38,386 bases of DNA from Helicobacteraceae bacterium. GTDB lineage: Bacteria > Campylobacterota > Campylobacteria > Campylobacterales > Sulfurimonadaceae. Where the stretch lies: assembly GCA_015493495.1 (NCBI GenBank), contig WGDB01000120.1:1-38386 (forward strand). Reading direction: 5' to 3'. Of this stretch, positions 24,048-32,488 are shown piece after piece; position 1 is the stretch's first letter, and each line of letters opens with the position of its first letter. The position numbers and the translations under genes were made by a program. The notes under the pieces are model-generated. The model was not told the DNA's origin. It ran no database searches and saw only the letters and a list, made by a program, of their open reading frames with translations.

Positions 24048-25400
24048 TTAAATAATGTATTCGCCGGTGAAACAGGCCGTGCAGTACTCTGTTCCATCCG
24101 AATTAACACTGCGCATCAAAGCATCATTACTCAAAAATGCCAAAGAGTCAGCACCGATATAGTCACAGATCTCTTGTGTACTCATGTTCGCTGCGATTAG
24201 TTTGTCTTTGTCCGGTGTGTCTACACCATAAAAACATGGATCCGTTGTAGGAGGACTGGAGATGCGCATGTGCACTTCTGCTGCCCCTGCCTCTTTTAAC
24301 ATTCTAATAATACGACGTGAGGTTGTACCACGAACGATAGAGTCATCAATGACAATGATCTTTTTATCCTTGATAAGGTTAGTAATCGGTGAAAGTTTCA
24401 TCTTTACTTTCAAGTCACGCATCTCCTGAGTCGGCTCAATAAAGGTACGACCAATGTAGTGATTACGCATGATCCCCATCTCAAAAGGAATCCCACTCTC
24501 TTGGGAATAACCAATTGCCGAAGGAACACCACCATCGGGGACAGGAACAACCATGTCCGCATCTACCGGCTGCTCTTTAGCCAGTTCAATTCCCATATTT
24601 TTACGTTTTTGGTAAACATTTTGACCATAGACCTGAGAGTCAGGACGGGCAAAATAGACATACTCGAAAATACAGTGTTTTGGTGTAGCCTCATAGACCT
24701 TGATAGACTGGGGTGCCTTTCCTTTTTCAAAGATCAGCATCTCACCCGGCTCGACTTCACGAATATACTCTGCACCAATAAGATCAAAGGCACAGGTTTC
24801 AGAAGCGACCACATAACCGTCACCTACTTTACCAAGACTCAAAGGACGAAAGCCAAAACGATCGCGCATTGCGAACATCTTGGAACGGCTCAAAAATACT
24901 AATGAAAATGCGCCCTCTATCTTTTTGACCGCATCAACAATACGGTCTTTTAGTTTGAGTTGTTCACTTCGAGCGATCAGGTGAATAAGATTTTCAGTGT
25001 CCATAGAACTCTGGAAGATCGCCCCCTGCTTAATAAGCTCTTGACGTACTTCTTGATGGTTTGTAAGGTTACCATTATGAACAATAGAGAGTTGTCCAAG
25101 GTCGTAGTTTGCGTGTACCGGTTGCGCATCCAAGATCGAGTCATCACCTGCAGTAGAGTAGCGAGTATGACCAATCGCCATATGCCCTTTAAGTGTTTCC
25201 AGCTTCTCTTCATTAAAAACCTGTGTTACAAGACCTCGATCTTTAATAGTGTGAAGACGTTGACCATCTCCCGAGCTAATACCCGCTGCTTCTTGACCGC
25301 GATGCTGAAGGGCATGGAGTGAGAAGTAAGCAAGTTTAGATGCTTCTTCATGATTAAAGATACCGACTACCGCACATTTTTCATTGATATTTTCGCGCAT
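24048..25400 (-). CDS. purF: Amidophosphoribosyltransferase
   Basis: The 450-residue protein has the glutaminase Cys at residue 9 (EKCAVVGIF), implying removal of a short propeptide, followed by ALQHRGQEAAGI. The PRPP loop is VIDDSIVRGTTSRRI near residue 351. It makes phosphoribosylamine from PRPP and glutamine, the first step of purine synthesis. The ATG has GAGGAAA upstream. It starts ten bases after dapB. Confidence 0.95.
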   Translation of the reverse strand: MRENINEKCAVVGIFNHEEASKLAYFSLHALQHRGQEAAGISSGDGQRLHTIKDRGLVTQVFNEEKLETLKGHMAIGHTRYSTAGDDSILDAQPVHANYDLGQLSIVHNGNLTNHQEVRQELIKQGAIFQSSMDTENLIHLIARSEQLKLKDRIVDAVKKIEGAFSLVFLSRSKMFAMRDRFGFRPLSLGKVGDGYVVASETCAFDLIGAEYIREVEPGEMLIFEKGKAPQSIKVYEATPKHCIFEYVYFARPDSQVYGQNVYQKRKNMGIELAKEQPVDADMVVPVPDGGVPSAIGYSQESGIPFEMGIMRNHYIGRTFIEPTQEMRDLKVKMKLSPITNLIKDKKIIVIDDSIVRGTTSRRIIRMLKEAGAAEVHMRISSPPTTDPCFYGVDTPDKDKLIAANMSTQEICDYIGADSLAFLSNDALMRSVNSDGTEYCTACFTGEYII

Positions 25401-25410
25401 TATTTTTCCT

Positions 25411-26178
25411 CTACAGTTCTAAACAGTCAGCGATACTGTAAAGTCCGCTCTCTTTTGATATCAGCCATTGCGCCGCACGTATTGCACCCTTGGAAAAGGT
25501 ATTGCGGCTGGTTGCAGTATGGTTAAGTTCAATAAACTCACCATCATTGTAAAAGCCTACTGTATGACGACCAACAATGTCACCGCCACGTAAGGCCATA
25601 ACCGCGATCTCATCTTCACTGCGCTCGCCAATATTTCCATTACGTCCACTGACACGAACACGATCAAGGTCAAGTCCACGGCCTGCTGCTGCAGACTCAG
25701 CAAGTGTCAATGCTGTTCCGCTAGGAGCATCTTTTTTATGTCGGTGGTGCATCTCAACCACTTCAATGTCGAAACCTTCGAGCTTTTTAGCCGCTAGATT
25801 CACTAACTTACTGAGCATCGCTACACCTAAAGACATATTGGTAGCGTGAAGTACCGGCATCTGCTCACTTACTGTCTTAAGCAAGTTAAGTTGGTGCATA
25901 TCAAAACCTGTTGTGCCGGAAACGATAGGCTTAGGGTTTTTAAGGGCTGCTTCAAAAAGTTGCTGTGCTGCTTCTGGTAGTGAAAAGTCTATAACAATGT
26001 CACACTTCTCTAAAAAAGAGGTCACATCATTAGTAACTGTAATGCCATCCGCTAAAGGAAAGTTCAACTCTTTACGAATATGGATCACAGAGACTTCAAT
26101 ACCCTCTGTAACAGCAATGTCATCAATCAACAGACGTCCAACACGTCCACTCGCCCCATAAATACCTGCTTTAATCAT
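25411..26178 (-). CDS. dapB: 4-hydroxy-tetrahydrodipicolinate reductase
   Basis: The 255-residue protein starts with the nucleotide-binding IKAGIYGASGRVGRLL, shows VSGTTGF near residue 91 and the signature EMHHRHKKDAPSGTAL near residue 142. It reduces the dihydrodipicolinate precursor in lysine and diaminopimelate synthesis. The length is normal. It lies between trxB and purF with ten-base gaps, an arrangement that appears to be coregulation by position only. Confidence 0.95.
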   Translation of the reverse strand: MIKAGIYGASGRVGRLLIDDIAVTEGIEVSVIHIRKELNFPLADGITVTNDVTSFLEKCDIVIDFSLPEAAQQLFEAALKNPKPIVSGTTGFDMHQLNLLKTVSEQMPVLHATNMSLGVAMLSKLVNLAAKKLEGFDIEVVEMHHRHKKDAPSGTALTLAESAAAGRGLDLDRVRVSGRNGNIGERSEDEIAVMALRGGDIVGRHTVGFYNDGEFIELNHTATSRNTFSKGAIRAAQWLISKESGLYSIADCLEL

Positions 26179-26188
26179 CTACTTCTCT

Positions 26189-27130
26189 CTACTTATTTTT
26201 TACGCTGTCAACGTAATGGATAACATTAACACCAGCAACAGCACCATCACCGGCAGCTGCTACAACTTGTTTAGGTGCCTCGATGCGGATATCTCCCGCC
26301 GCAAAAAGACCTGGTGTAGATGTCTTCATACGAAGATCTACGATCACTTCACCTGCCTCATTCATATCACAAATAAAGCTGCCGTCTTCTTTTTTAAGGA
26401 CACCGTTGTTCACGTTCATCCCAACAAAAGTAAAGACACCAGGAACATCGATCTGACGATCGCCTTCAGGCTGTTTCACGCTCAAACCTGTCACACCCAT
26501 CTTGTCACCAAATACTTCATTAATTGAAGCATTTAAAACCAACTCTATATTTTCTGTGTTCATAACACGTTCTACAGTGTTTGGTGCCGCTCTAAAAGTA
26601 TCACGACGGTGTACTATGTATACCTTTGAACAGATGTTTGACAGATAGATCGCCTCTTCAAGTGCTGTATCACCACCACCGATTACTGCAACCTCTTTAC
26701 CTTTGTAAAAAAAGCCATCACAAGTAGCACAGGTAGAGACACCTCGGCCAAAGAACTCATCTTCGCCTTTAAATCCTGCACGTCTTGGTGTAGAACCTGT
26801 ACCAATAACTACAGAAAGAGCATCTATGGTGTCACCGTTTTCTTTTGTAATCGTAAAAGTACCATCTTCATTATGTGCCACATTGGTCACTTCAGACATA
26901 TCATGCTTAAGCCCAAAACGTTGACACTGTTCAGGCCATGGCATCATCAAGTCCATTCCCGTGATCTCACCCGTGACACCAGGATAGTTCTCTATCTCAG
27001 AACTGTTAGTAATCTGTCCACCAGGCATCCCTTTTTCAAACATCGTAACATTTGCTAAACCACCACGCGTCGTATAAAGACCCGCCGTAAGACCCGCAGG
27101 CCCACCACCAATAATTGCACAATCTAACAT
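26189..27130 (-). CDS. trxB: Thioredoxin reductase
   Basis: The 313-residue flavoprotein has [17 protein letters not shown] for FAD at the N-terminus, the redox-active CATCDGFFY near residue 134, [10 protein letters not shown] for NADPH near 151 and [11 protein letters not shown] near 279. It reduces thioredoxin with NADPH. It is downstream of trxA on the same strand, the order found in Helicobacter and Campylobacter, but a 278-bp gap with repeat copy 2 separates them. Confidence 0.95.
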   Translation of the reverse strand: MLDCAIIGGGPAGLTAGLYTTRGGLANVTMFEKGMPGGQITNSSEIENYPGVTGEITGMDLMMPWPEQCQRFGLKHDMSEVTNVAHNEDGTFTITKENGDTIDALSVVIGTGSTPRRAGFKGEDEFFGRGVSTCATCDGFFYKGKEVAVIGGGDTALEEAIYLSNICSKVYIVHRRDTFRAAPNTVERVMNTENIELVLNASINEVFGDKMGVTGLSVKQPEGDRQIDVPGVFTFVGMNVNNGVLKKEDGSFICDMNEAGEVIVDLRMKTSTPGLFAAGDIRIEAPKQVVAAAGDGAVAGVNVIHYVDSVKNK

Positions 27131-27314
27131 AGTTATATCCTTGAAAATAGAGATCTTAAAATTACTAAAATAATACCCATTTACTACTAAAGAGTCTCTT
27201 TGTAAATATGATTAATAAGTTTAGAGAAAGGTTTCGACGATGTTGAATTATGAAAAGATAGCGAAGCGTATCTGAGAAAAGGATTATGTTAGTAGATAAT
27301 TAAAAAGTTGTAGA

Positions 27315-27401
27315 TTTGGTGTAAGTTGTGCTGGATGTGATTCCGATAGCGTACGTTGGTACGCCGAGTGATGAACTCCGGTGCAAATTGCGCCGAAGCT
27401 A
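27315..27401 (-). repeat. 87-nt intergenic repeat, copy 2, at the thioredoxin 3' end
   Basis: This is the partner of 2190-2276, aligned without gaps. The core GCGTACGTTGGTACGC makes a strong short hairpin. It ends eight bases beyond the trxA stop on the minus strand, and its transcription would give trxA mRNA a structured tail before trxB. Confidence 0.7.
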
Positions 27402-27408
27402 CATCTTT

Positions 27409-27726
27409 TTATAGGAAAGAGTTGATCTTTGCTGCAAATGCATCTTTAGAAGCTGCACCTACCATAGTATCTACCTGCTGACCATCTTTAAAGAAGATGA
27501 TAGTAGGAATAGAACGCACACCGTACTTAACTGCGATATCTTGCTCTTCATCAGTGTTAACTTTAACGATCTTAGCTTTACCGTCAAACTCTTCTGCTAG
27601 TTCTTCAACTACAGGAGCGATCATACGACAAGGTCCACACCATGGTGCCCAAAAGTCTACCATTGTTACGCCTTCTGCTACTGTTGCGTCGAAATCTGCT
27701 GCTGTTGCTTCAATATATTTAGCCAT
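27409..27726 (-). CDS. trxA: Thioredoxin
   Basis: The 105-residue protein has the active site WAPWCGPCRM near residue 28 and the cis-proline segment VRSIPTIIFF near residue 70, the standard thioredoxin fold and length. It reduces protein disulfides and is regenerated by the TrxB encoded downstream. GAGGT precedes the ATG. Confidence 0.97.
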   Translation of the reverse strand: MAKYIEATAADFDATVAEGVTMVDFWAPWCGPCRMIAPVVEELAEEFDGKAKIVKVNTDEEQDIAVKYGVRSIPTIIFFKDGQQVDTMVGAASKDAFAAKINSFL

Positions 27727-27760
27727 AGGAATTACCTCTTTTTTTGAAATTATAAATATT

Positions 27761-27766
27761 ATTATA
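27761..27766 (-). promoter_or_regulatory. Candidate -10 box for trxA
   Basis: TATAAT on the minus strand lies 35 bases before the trxA ATG; another TATAAT is at 27749-27754. Both are in an AT-rich stretch, so the choice is uncertain. Confidence 0.35.
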
Positions 27767-28073
27767 TCTGTTCAGCAGTAAATAGTTCATTTATTCTCTT
27801 TTACTGCTTGTTATAACCATTTAAGTGTTACTTTTAGATATAAATCGGAGAAATTTTATCTTATTTAAAAATTGCAATCAATCTTTGCTAAAACTATTTT
27901 ATTTTCTTAAGATTATCACAAGGTTTATAGAAAATAAATATCCTACGAGGCAAGCCTATTCAGCTGAACGCTGAATTTTCTCGTAAACTCGAAACGGGGT
28001 ATTTAGGTTGAATCTTTATTTTTATACATACGACCCAAGGGTCGGGGAATTAAACCCTAGTCTAAACGACCGA
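27767..28073. other. Intergenic stretch with structured segment 27945-28073
   Basis: No gene is seen. The half near trxA is plain AT-rich DNA. The half near yraN is richer in GC and in short stems: TTCAGC/GCTGAA (27959-27975), CGACCC/GGGTCG (28031-28044), and matching ACGGGGTATTTA and CGGGGAATTAAA stretches. It looks like a structured RNA or a decayed repeat. I cannot name the family. Confidence 0.4.
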
Positions 28074-28403
28074 TTAAAGGGTAATGTTTTCCAGAAGTGT
28101 CACCTCGTCATCAGTAACAATAACAGCATCTATACAGTACGTTATATCCAGTTGATGCTTTTTCATATAAACATCAACAGTTCGTAGAAACTTCTTCATC
28201 TTTGCAGGGGTAATATTTTGAACTGCTATCTCATAGCTATAAGAACTTTTCACCTCTATAAAGTGCAAGACCTCATTTTTCATTGCGATAATGTCGATCT
28301 CGCCAAAGCGGCTGGAGACATTACGGTCTACCATAGTAAACCCCCGGCCCTGCAGATACTCTACTGCGCGTTGCTCTCCAATATCTCCAACTGCTCTGCT
28401 CAT
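28074..28403 (-). CDS. YraN/UPF0102 family protein
   Basis: The 109-residue protein matches the UPF0102 endonuclease-like fold: GDIGEQRAVEYLQGRGFTMVDRN near residue 6, then SRFGEIDII near 31 and VLHFIEVKSS near 45, giving the Glu-Asp-Glu-x-Lys arrangement of nuclease folds. Biochemical function is not settled. It is conserved between hom and trxA in Helicobacter and Campylobacter. Here it starts one base after the formate dehydrogenase-like gene. Confidence 0.88.
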   Translation of the reverse strand: MSRAVGDIGEQRAVEYLQGRGFTMVDRNVSSRFGEIDIIAMKNEVLHFIEVKSSYSYEIAVQNITPAKMKKFLRTVDVYMKKHQLDITYCIDAVIVTDDEVTLLENITL

Positions 28404-28404
28404 C

Positions 28405-30465
28405 TTATGATGCTACAGGTATCACTTCGACTTTTATCGTCTTGAAGGCTGCCGTCAAGATGACTTCATCACGAGCATCACCAAAAAGTGCATTGATCTT
28501 AGACTTGGCATGATGGAAGGTCGAAAAGAGTGTTTTTGGCTGTACTTTGTCGGTGATCTTGATCGTCAGCGGTGTCGTCTCACCAAACTCACTTCTAAGA
28601 ATTACCTGCTCACTTGTAAAGTCTGCGGCATCCGCTTCACAGACAAGTAAGATATCTTCATCATAACGTTTCATCAAGTTTTCACTACGTGACGTCTGCG
28701 CTGCGTTATTATAGTGTGCTAATGTTCTTCCTGTAGAGAGGTGATAACCCGTCAGCTTCTTCTCCATGATCTCTTTGATCATCCCACGAAGTTTGTACTG
28801 GTTGTACTTGAAGCGACCAAGACCATCATCTGTACGGAAGTCGAGCTGATGCAGTATCGGAGTGTCTTCTGTATGAACTGGCCACTGAAGTCCACGTTTA
28901 CGGTGCTTTTCAAGTCTGTGATAATCAGCCCCGCTAAAACGTCTATAAGCTACTTTTTGGACCTCTTCCCAAACCTCTTTAGATGAAGCATAGTTATAGT
29001 CTCCCCCCATTTTGTTGTCAAGCATCTGTAAGATTTCCCAGTCATCAGGAAGATCAGACTTGACGAGAGGCTGTGAAAGGTGTAGACGACGCATCGCATT
29101 GACATAAACACCGGTCTTTTCATACGCTGACTTCACCCCCACCACGATGTCTGCACGCTTGGCGATGTCCGTCATAAACAGCTCTTGAACAAAGATCATG
29201 TCAAGCTTTTCAAATGCCTTGTCGATTTTGTTTAGGTTCGGATGGATGTGTGTCAAGTCTTCACCGATATTCAGAACAACCTTTACTCTGTCTTCCAACA
29301 TCTCATCCACGAGCTGCGGTGTCATAAGACCCACCTCTTTTGGTGTCTGATAGTCAGGATCATAGTAAGGGAGCATTCCCATGTCACAAGTTCCTTGAAC
29401 ATTGTTCTGTCCACGAAGCGGCATAAGACCTGCACCCGGCTTACCGATATTACCGGTCATCAACGCCAAATGCACCATCGCCATAACTGCATAGCTGCCA
29501 TCTATATGTTCAGTAATACCCAGTCCCCAAAAGATCATCGACTTTTTGAGAGCATACTCACGCGCCACTTTACGGATCATCTTAGAGAGGTACTCATACC
29601 CCTCGATCTCTTTATAATAATCAGGATTGGCATAAGGATCGTTCATGATCTTAGCTTTAAAGTCCAAAAATCCTGTTGTTCGGTCAGCCACAAAACTGTC
29701 ATCATATAACTCTTCATCGATAATGACATAAGCGAGCATATTAAGGGTCAAAAGGTTCGCTTCATGCGGCATAATCGCCTTGTATTTAGAGAAACGGTGC
29801 AGTTTGATCTCTCTAACATCAAACACGGCGAGGTTATCATGCTCTCGTGACACATCGATAATACGGTTCGCGATGATAGGGTGTGCCTCTGTTGTATTGG
29901 AACCAATGACGATCATAAACTCACAGTTGTAGATGTCATTATAAGGGTTGGTAGCAGCACCTTCACCAATGGTCACACGCATCCCCGAAAGTGATGGCGA
30001 GTGACAGACACGTGCACAGTTATCAACATGAGGAGAATCTAGTGTATGGCGTGTAAATTTCTGAAAAAGATAAGAGCTCTCACAAGAGGTTCTCGCCCCA
30101 CCAATAGAACAGATGGACTTACGACCATAATTCTTTTGTGTCTCTTTCATCTTCATCGCACACGCCGTCGTGGCAGCATCAATATCAGTCTCATACCAAG
30201 TCTCGTCGAAATCAACTAAAGAAGAAGCTACTGCCTCTTTAATGGCAGGGTTTTTTTCTAAAAAGCTTTTACGGATACGTGGTATGCGCAGACGGTCATC
30301 TGCATCCACAAAGTCATAGCCGTACTTCCCTTTGATACAGAGCTTACCCTGAGAAACAACCCCGTCCGGATGGGCAAAGATCTTAACGATCTTGTTATCT
30401 TCAACATGAGCAGCAATATCGCACCCCACCCCACAATATGTACATACGCTGTCTATAGTTTCCAT
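28405..30465 (-). CDS. Formate dehydrogenase-like molybdopterin oxidoreductase, Cys type
   Basis: The 686-residue protein opens with a 4Fe-4S site, Cys8, Cys11, Cys15 and Cys43 (CTYCGVGC, KLCIKG). DNCARVCHSPS at 148-158 is the active-site region of FdhF-type enzymes, with Cys154 where E. coli FdhF has selenocysteine. GLGITEHIDGSYAVMA near residue 314 and MPLRGQNNVQGTCDMG near 346 are further family motifs. There is no twin-arginine signal, so it should be cytoplasmic. It would oxidise formate, or reduce CO2, with bis-molybdopterin. No electron-transfer or membrane subunit, and no FdhD, is adjacent; it shares a transcript with yraN. A different substrate cannot be excluded. Confidence 0.82.
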   Translation of the reverse strand: METIDSVCTYCGVGCDIAAHVEDNKIVKIFAHPDGVVSQGKLCIKGKYGYDFVDADDRLRIPRIRKSFLEKNPAIKEAVASSLVDFDETWYETDIDAATTACAMKMKETQKNYGRKSICSIGGARTSCESSYLFQKFTRHTLDSPHVDNCARVCHSPSLSGMRVTIGEGAATNPYNDIYNCEFMIVIGSNTTEAHPIIANRIIDVSREHDNLAVFDVREIKLHRFSKYKAIMPHEANLLTLNMLAYVIIDEELYDDSFVADRTTGFLDFKAKIMNDPYANPDYYKEIEGYEYLSKMIRKVAREYALKKSMIFWGLGITEHIDGSYAVMAMVHLALMTGNIGKPGAGLMPLRGQNNVQGTCDMGMLPYYDPDYQTPKEVGLMTPQLVDEMLEDRVKVVLNIGEDLTHIHPNLNKIDKAFEKLDMIFVQELFMTDIAKRADIVVGVKSAYEKTGVYVNAMRRLHLSQPLVKSDLPDDWEILQMLDNKMGGDYNYASSKEVWEEVQKVAYRRFSGADYHRLEKHRKRGLQWPVHTEDTPILHQLDFRTDDGLGRFKYNQYKLRGMIKEIMEKKLTGYHLSTGRTLAHYNNAAQTSRSENLMKRYDEDILLVCEADAADFTSEQVILRSEFGETTPLTIKITDKVQPKTLFSTFHHAKSKINALFGDARDEVILTAAFKTIKVEVIPVAS

Positions 30466-30649
30466 GTGTCACCCTAGTTCTGAAATAGTTAAGTCTAGCA
30501 TCTACTGATATTACAATTCACTATTTTAGCGCTTAGTTTACAGTGAAGTGACTTAATAAGATTGGAAGTAGATTGAGAAGGGAAATGATTAATGCTTATG
30601 TAAGTGTATCTCTTTCAGACCTTTTTTGAATTCATTTTGATTATCGATC

Positions 30650-31801
30650 TTAGAAGCTTTTCTTCCAGCATCTTTCAAGCTCTGTTAAAAACGCAGATAC
30701 TTCAAAATGCTCTACTTTATAGGCTTTTATCTCATTTGACACCTTACCAATAGCTTGCAAACATACGTCTATTATTTCAGTGTACTCACGAGTACTCAAG
30801 CCACAACTATGTTTGGCAAAGAGCTTATAGGTTTTCTCTTTCCACCACAGTTTGGCACCACTCATCTTCAGTGCCGGTATGTCTTTTTTGATGTAAACGG
30901 TTGTTGTAATGACATCATATATCGGTGAAAGTCGTGCATCCTCAAAATCATTTTCATAGAGGACACCATAGTTTTTAAGGTGTCCATCTCCATTTTGAAG
31001 TAGATGGTTCATAATTAGTGCTTTGAAAAATGTCTTGAGTGCCTCTTTTCTCTTTTGTGGCGGTATGACATCTTTGATGACACGAACGATCTCTTCATAG
31101 CTTCCTTCGTACTTATCATCTGTTCCTCTTGCTGTCAAAACACACATATCTTCAAACCCAAGGTACTTGCCATCTTCTTGAACATCAAAACGTTTTATGA
31201 TAAACATAGATCGGTCATCACTAAGGTAAAAGTCAGGCGTTTCCAAGCCTGCATGCTGCAAGGCTCTCATACAGAAGTATTCATTAAGTGCCAGTTCGGG
31301 ATACTCTTTTTCCCATGACTTGACGATGTAATGCTCAAACTTCATAGTGTTTTTGTTCTGTGCACTGAGCAAAAGCTTAGGTTGAACACCTGAGACACCA
31401 GAACGTATGGAGAAGCACTGCATCAACTCTTCAAAAAGGTTGGCAGTCGAGGTGGTTAAGATATCTTCGAGTACCAAGGCTTCTTCATCTTCTATGATCT
31501 TGTTAAACTTTACACGTCCAAGCATATAAGGTCCGATAAGTCTTAAGAAGTTAAGATCATCCATCTTCTCTATTTTTGAAAAATGGTTTTTGATGACCTC
31601 TTTAAGCACACCTTCGGGCATATTCATCTGAAAGACAGGATGCAGTGTCTTAGAGTTCCAGCTTGCTTTTCTTATAGGCATAGTCAGTGAGACTACAGCA
31701 CTGCTAGCAGGCAAGTAGTTAAAGACGTACTGATCATTTTCAAAATCCAAGATACCGTTCTCACGCTTGTTGACATAGACCTGGAGTGTTCTATCGCTCA
31801 T
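30650..31801 (-). CDS. hipA: HipA-like Ser/Thr kinase toxin
   Basis: The 383-residue protein has the HipA layout: N-terminal subdomain to about residue 100, the flexible loop SGVSGVQPKLLLS at 134-146, the Lys-containing IIKRFD near 201, the catalytic loop NGDGHLKN at 270-277 and the metal-binding SPIYDVITT around 292-300. HipA kinases phosphorylate aminoacyl-tRNA synthetases or other targets and slow growth; E. coli HipA targets GltX. All key residues are present, so it looks active. It overlaps hipB by 11 bases. A short frame beyond its 3' end is discussed under rejected items. Confidence 0.9.
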   Translation of the reverse strand: MSDRTLQVYVNKRENGILDFENDQYVFNYLPASSAVVSLTMPIRKASWNSKTLHPVFQMNMPEGVLKEVIKNHFSKIEKMDDLNFLRLIGPYMLGRVKFNKIIEDEEALVLEDILTTSTANLFEELMQCFSIRSGVSGVQPKLLLSAQNKNTMKFEHYIVKSWEKEYPELALNEYFCMRALQHAGLETPDFYLSDDRSMFIIKRFDVQEDGKYLGFEDMCVLTARGTDDKYEGSYEEIVRVIKDVIPPQKRKEALKTFFKALIMNHLLQNGDGHLKNYGVLYENDFEDARLSPIYDVITTTVYIKKDIPALKMSGAKLWWKEKTYKLFAKHSCGLSTREYTEIIDVCLQAIGKVSNEIKAYKVEHFEVSAFLTELERCWKKSF

Positions 31802-32033
31802 CTTGCAACTCCTCTAAAGTTTTCGGACCACCTTTTTCTCGTAAGCAAAACTCCATCCCTAAAAGGTCTAAGATCATCTCTACTTTTTTGATCCCGACTT
31901 CATCTATGAAGCCATTTTCTATTTTACTGATGGTGCGTTTGGTAATGCCCGAATAGTTCTCCAGGTCAGCTTGTGACCAGGCTTTCTCTTTTCGGAGTTG
32001 TTTGATGTTTTGACCGAGATCTGTAAGTGTCAT
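31791..32033 (-). CDS. hipB: HipB-like HTH antitoxin
   Basis: The 80-residue protein is an Xre-type helix-turn-helix: IKQLRKEKAWSQADLENYSGITKRTISKIENG near residues 9-40. It is first in the operon and overlaps hipA, as HipB antitoxins do. It should bind the palindrome at 32056-32096 and repress its own promoter. The ATG at 32031-32033 has AAGAGAA upstream. Confidence 0.9.
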   Translation of the reverse strand: MTLTDLGQNIKQLRKEKAWSQADLENYSGITKRTISKIENGFIDEVGIKKVEMILDLLGMEFCLREKGGPKTLEELQDER

Positions 32034-32055
32034 TTTTATTCTCTTAAGATGAATT

Positions 32056-32096
32056 ATACTTCATAATTTTACCATAGAACTATAAATATGAAGTAT
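32056..32096 (-). promoter_or_regulatory. hipBA promoter-operator
   Basis: ATACTTCATA (32056-32065) and TATGAAGTAT (32087-32096) are exact inverted copies 21 bases apart. The minus-strand -10 box TATAAT (32058-32053) overlaps the proximal half-site, which fits autorepression by HipB. Confidence 0.7.
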
Positions 32097-32488
32097 TCTT
32101 CTTACTACTTCCAAAAGGTCCATTATTAAAAGATACACATTAAAGGGCATCTCTAATGCTATTAATTAAATGATTTTTGTTTCTAGTGCTTAACATTTTT
32201 ATATTTTTTCAAAATTGCATCACATCTTTAAAGAAGAATGTTTATATAAGTGTATACCTAAAGTAGCACATACACCACTAACATCTTTACAAAATCTTCT
32301 TGGATCTCTATAGTGCAATAATGACGTTTATAAAGATGTTAGAACTTTGAGTTAAGAGCATGTTTATTTACACTGATGCTAACAATAAGTGAAAATTTTT
32401 AGAACATATAAACTTTAAATTAATTTTTATAAACAATAATTAATAATTAATAATTAATAAGGTAGGATTCTATTTTAAAGGAGCCTAA
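32097..32488. other. AT-rich 392-bp stretch between hipBA and the surface operon
   Basis: No gene is seen. It contains the inverted repeat at 32278-32342 and, at about 32436-32460, a tandem ATAATTA repeat of three and a half units just before the next gene. The latter may act as an upstream AT element for the operon promoter. Confidence 0.5.
32278..32342. repeat. 16-bp imperfect inverted repeat
   Basis: CTAACATCTTTA (32278-32289) and its exact complement (32331-32342) extend to 15 of 16 matching positions with 33 bases between. It could be an operator, a strong hairpin or the end of a lost element. Confidence 0.6.

Noticed and set aside
30595-30681. Possible 29-codon frame (TTG start) overlapping the hipA 3' end, ending KEIHLHKH
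   Set aside because: It looks mildly protein-like, but it is short, overlaps hipA in another frame and lacks a convincing start. It could be a remnant C-terminus; not enough to annotate.
32436-32460. Tandem ATAATTA repeat as a phase-variable tract
   Set aside because: Only about three and a half units, in an AT-rich promoter region. Slippage could change promoter strength, but one sequence cannot show it.
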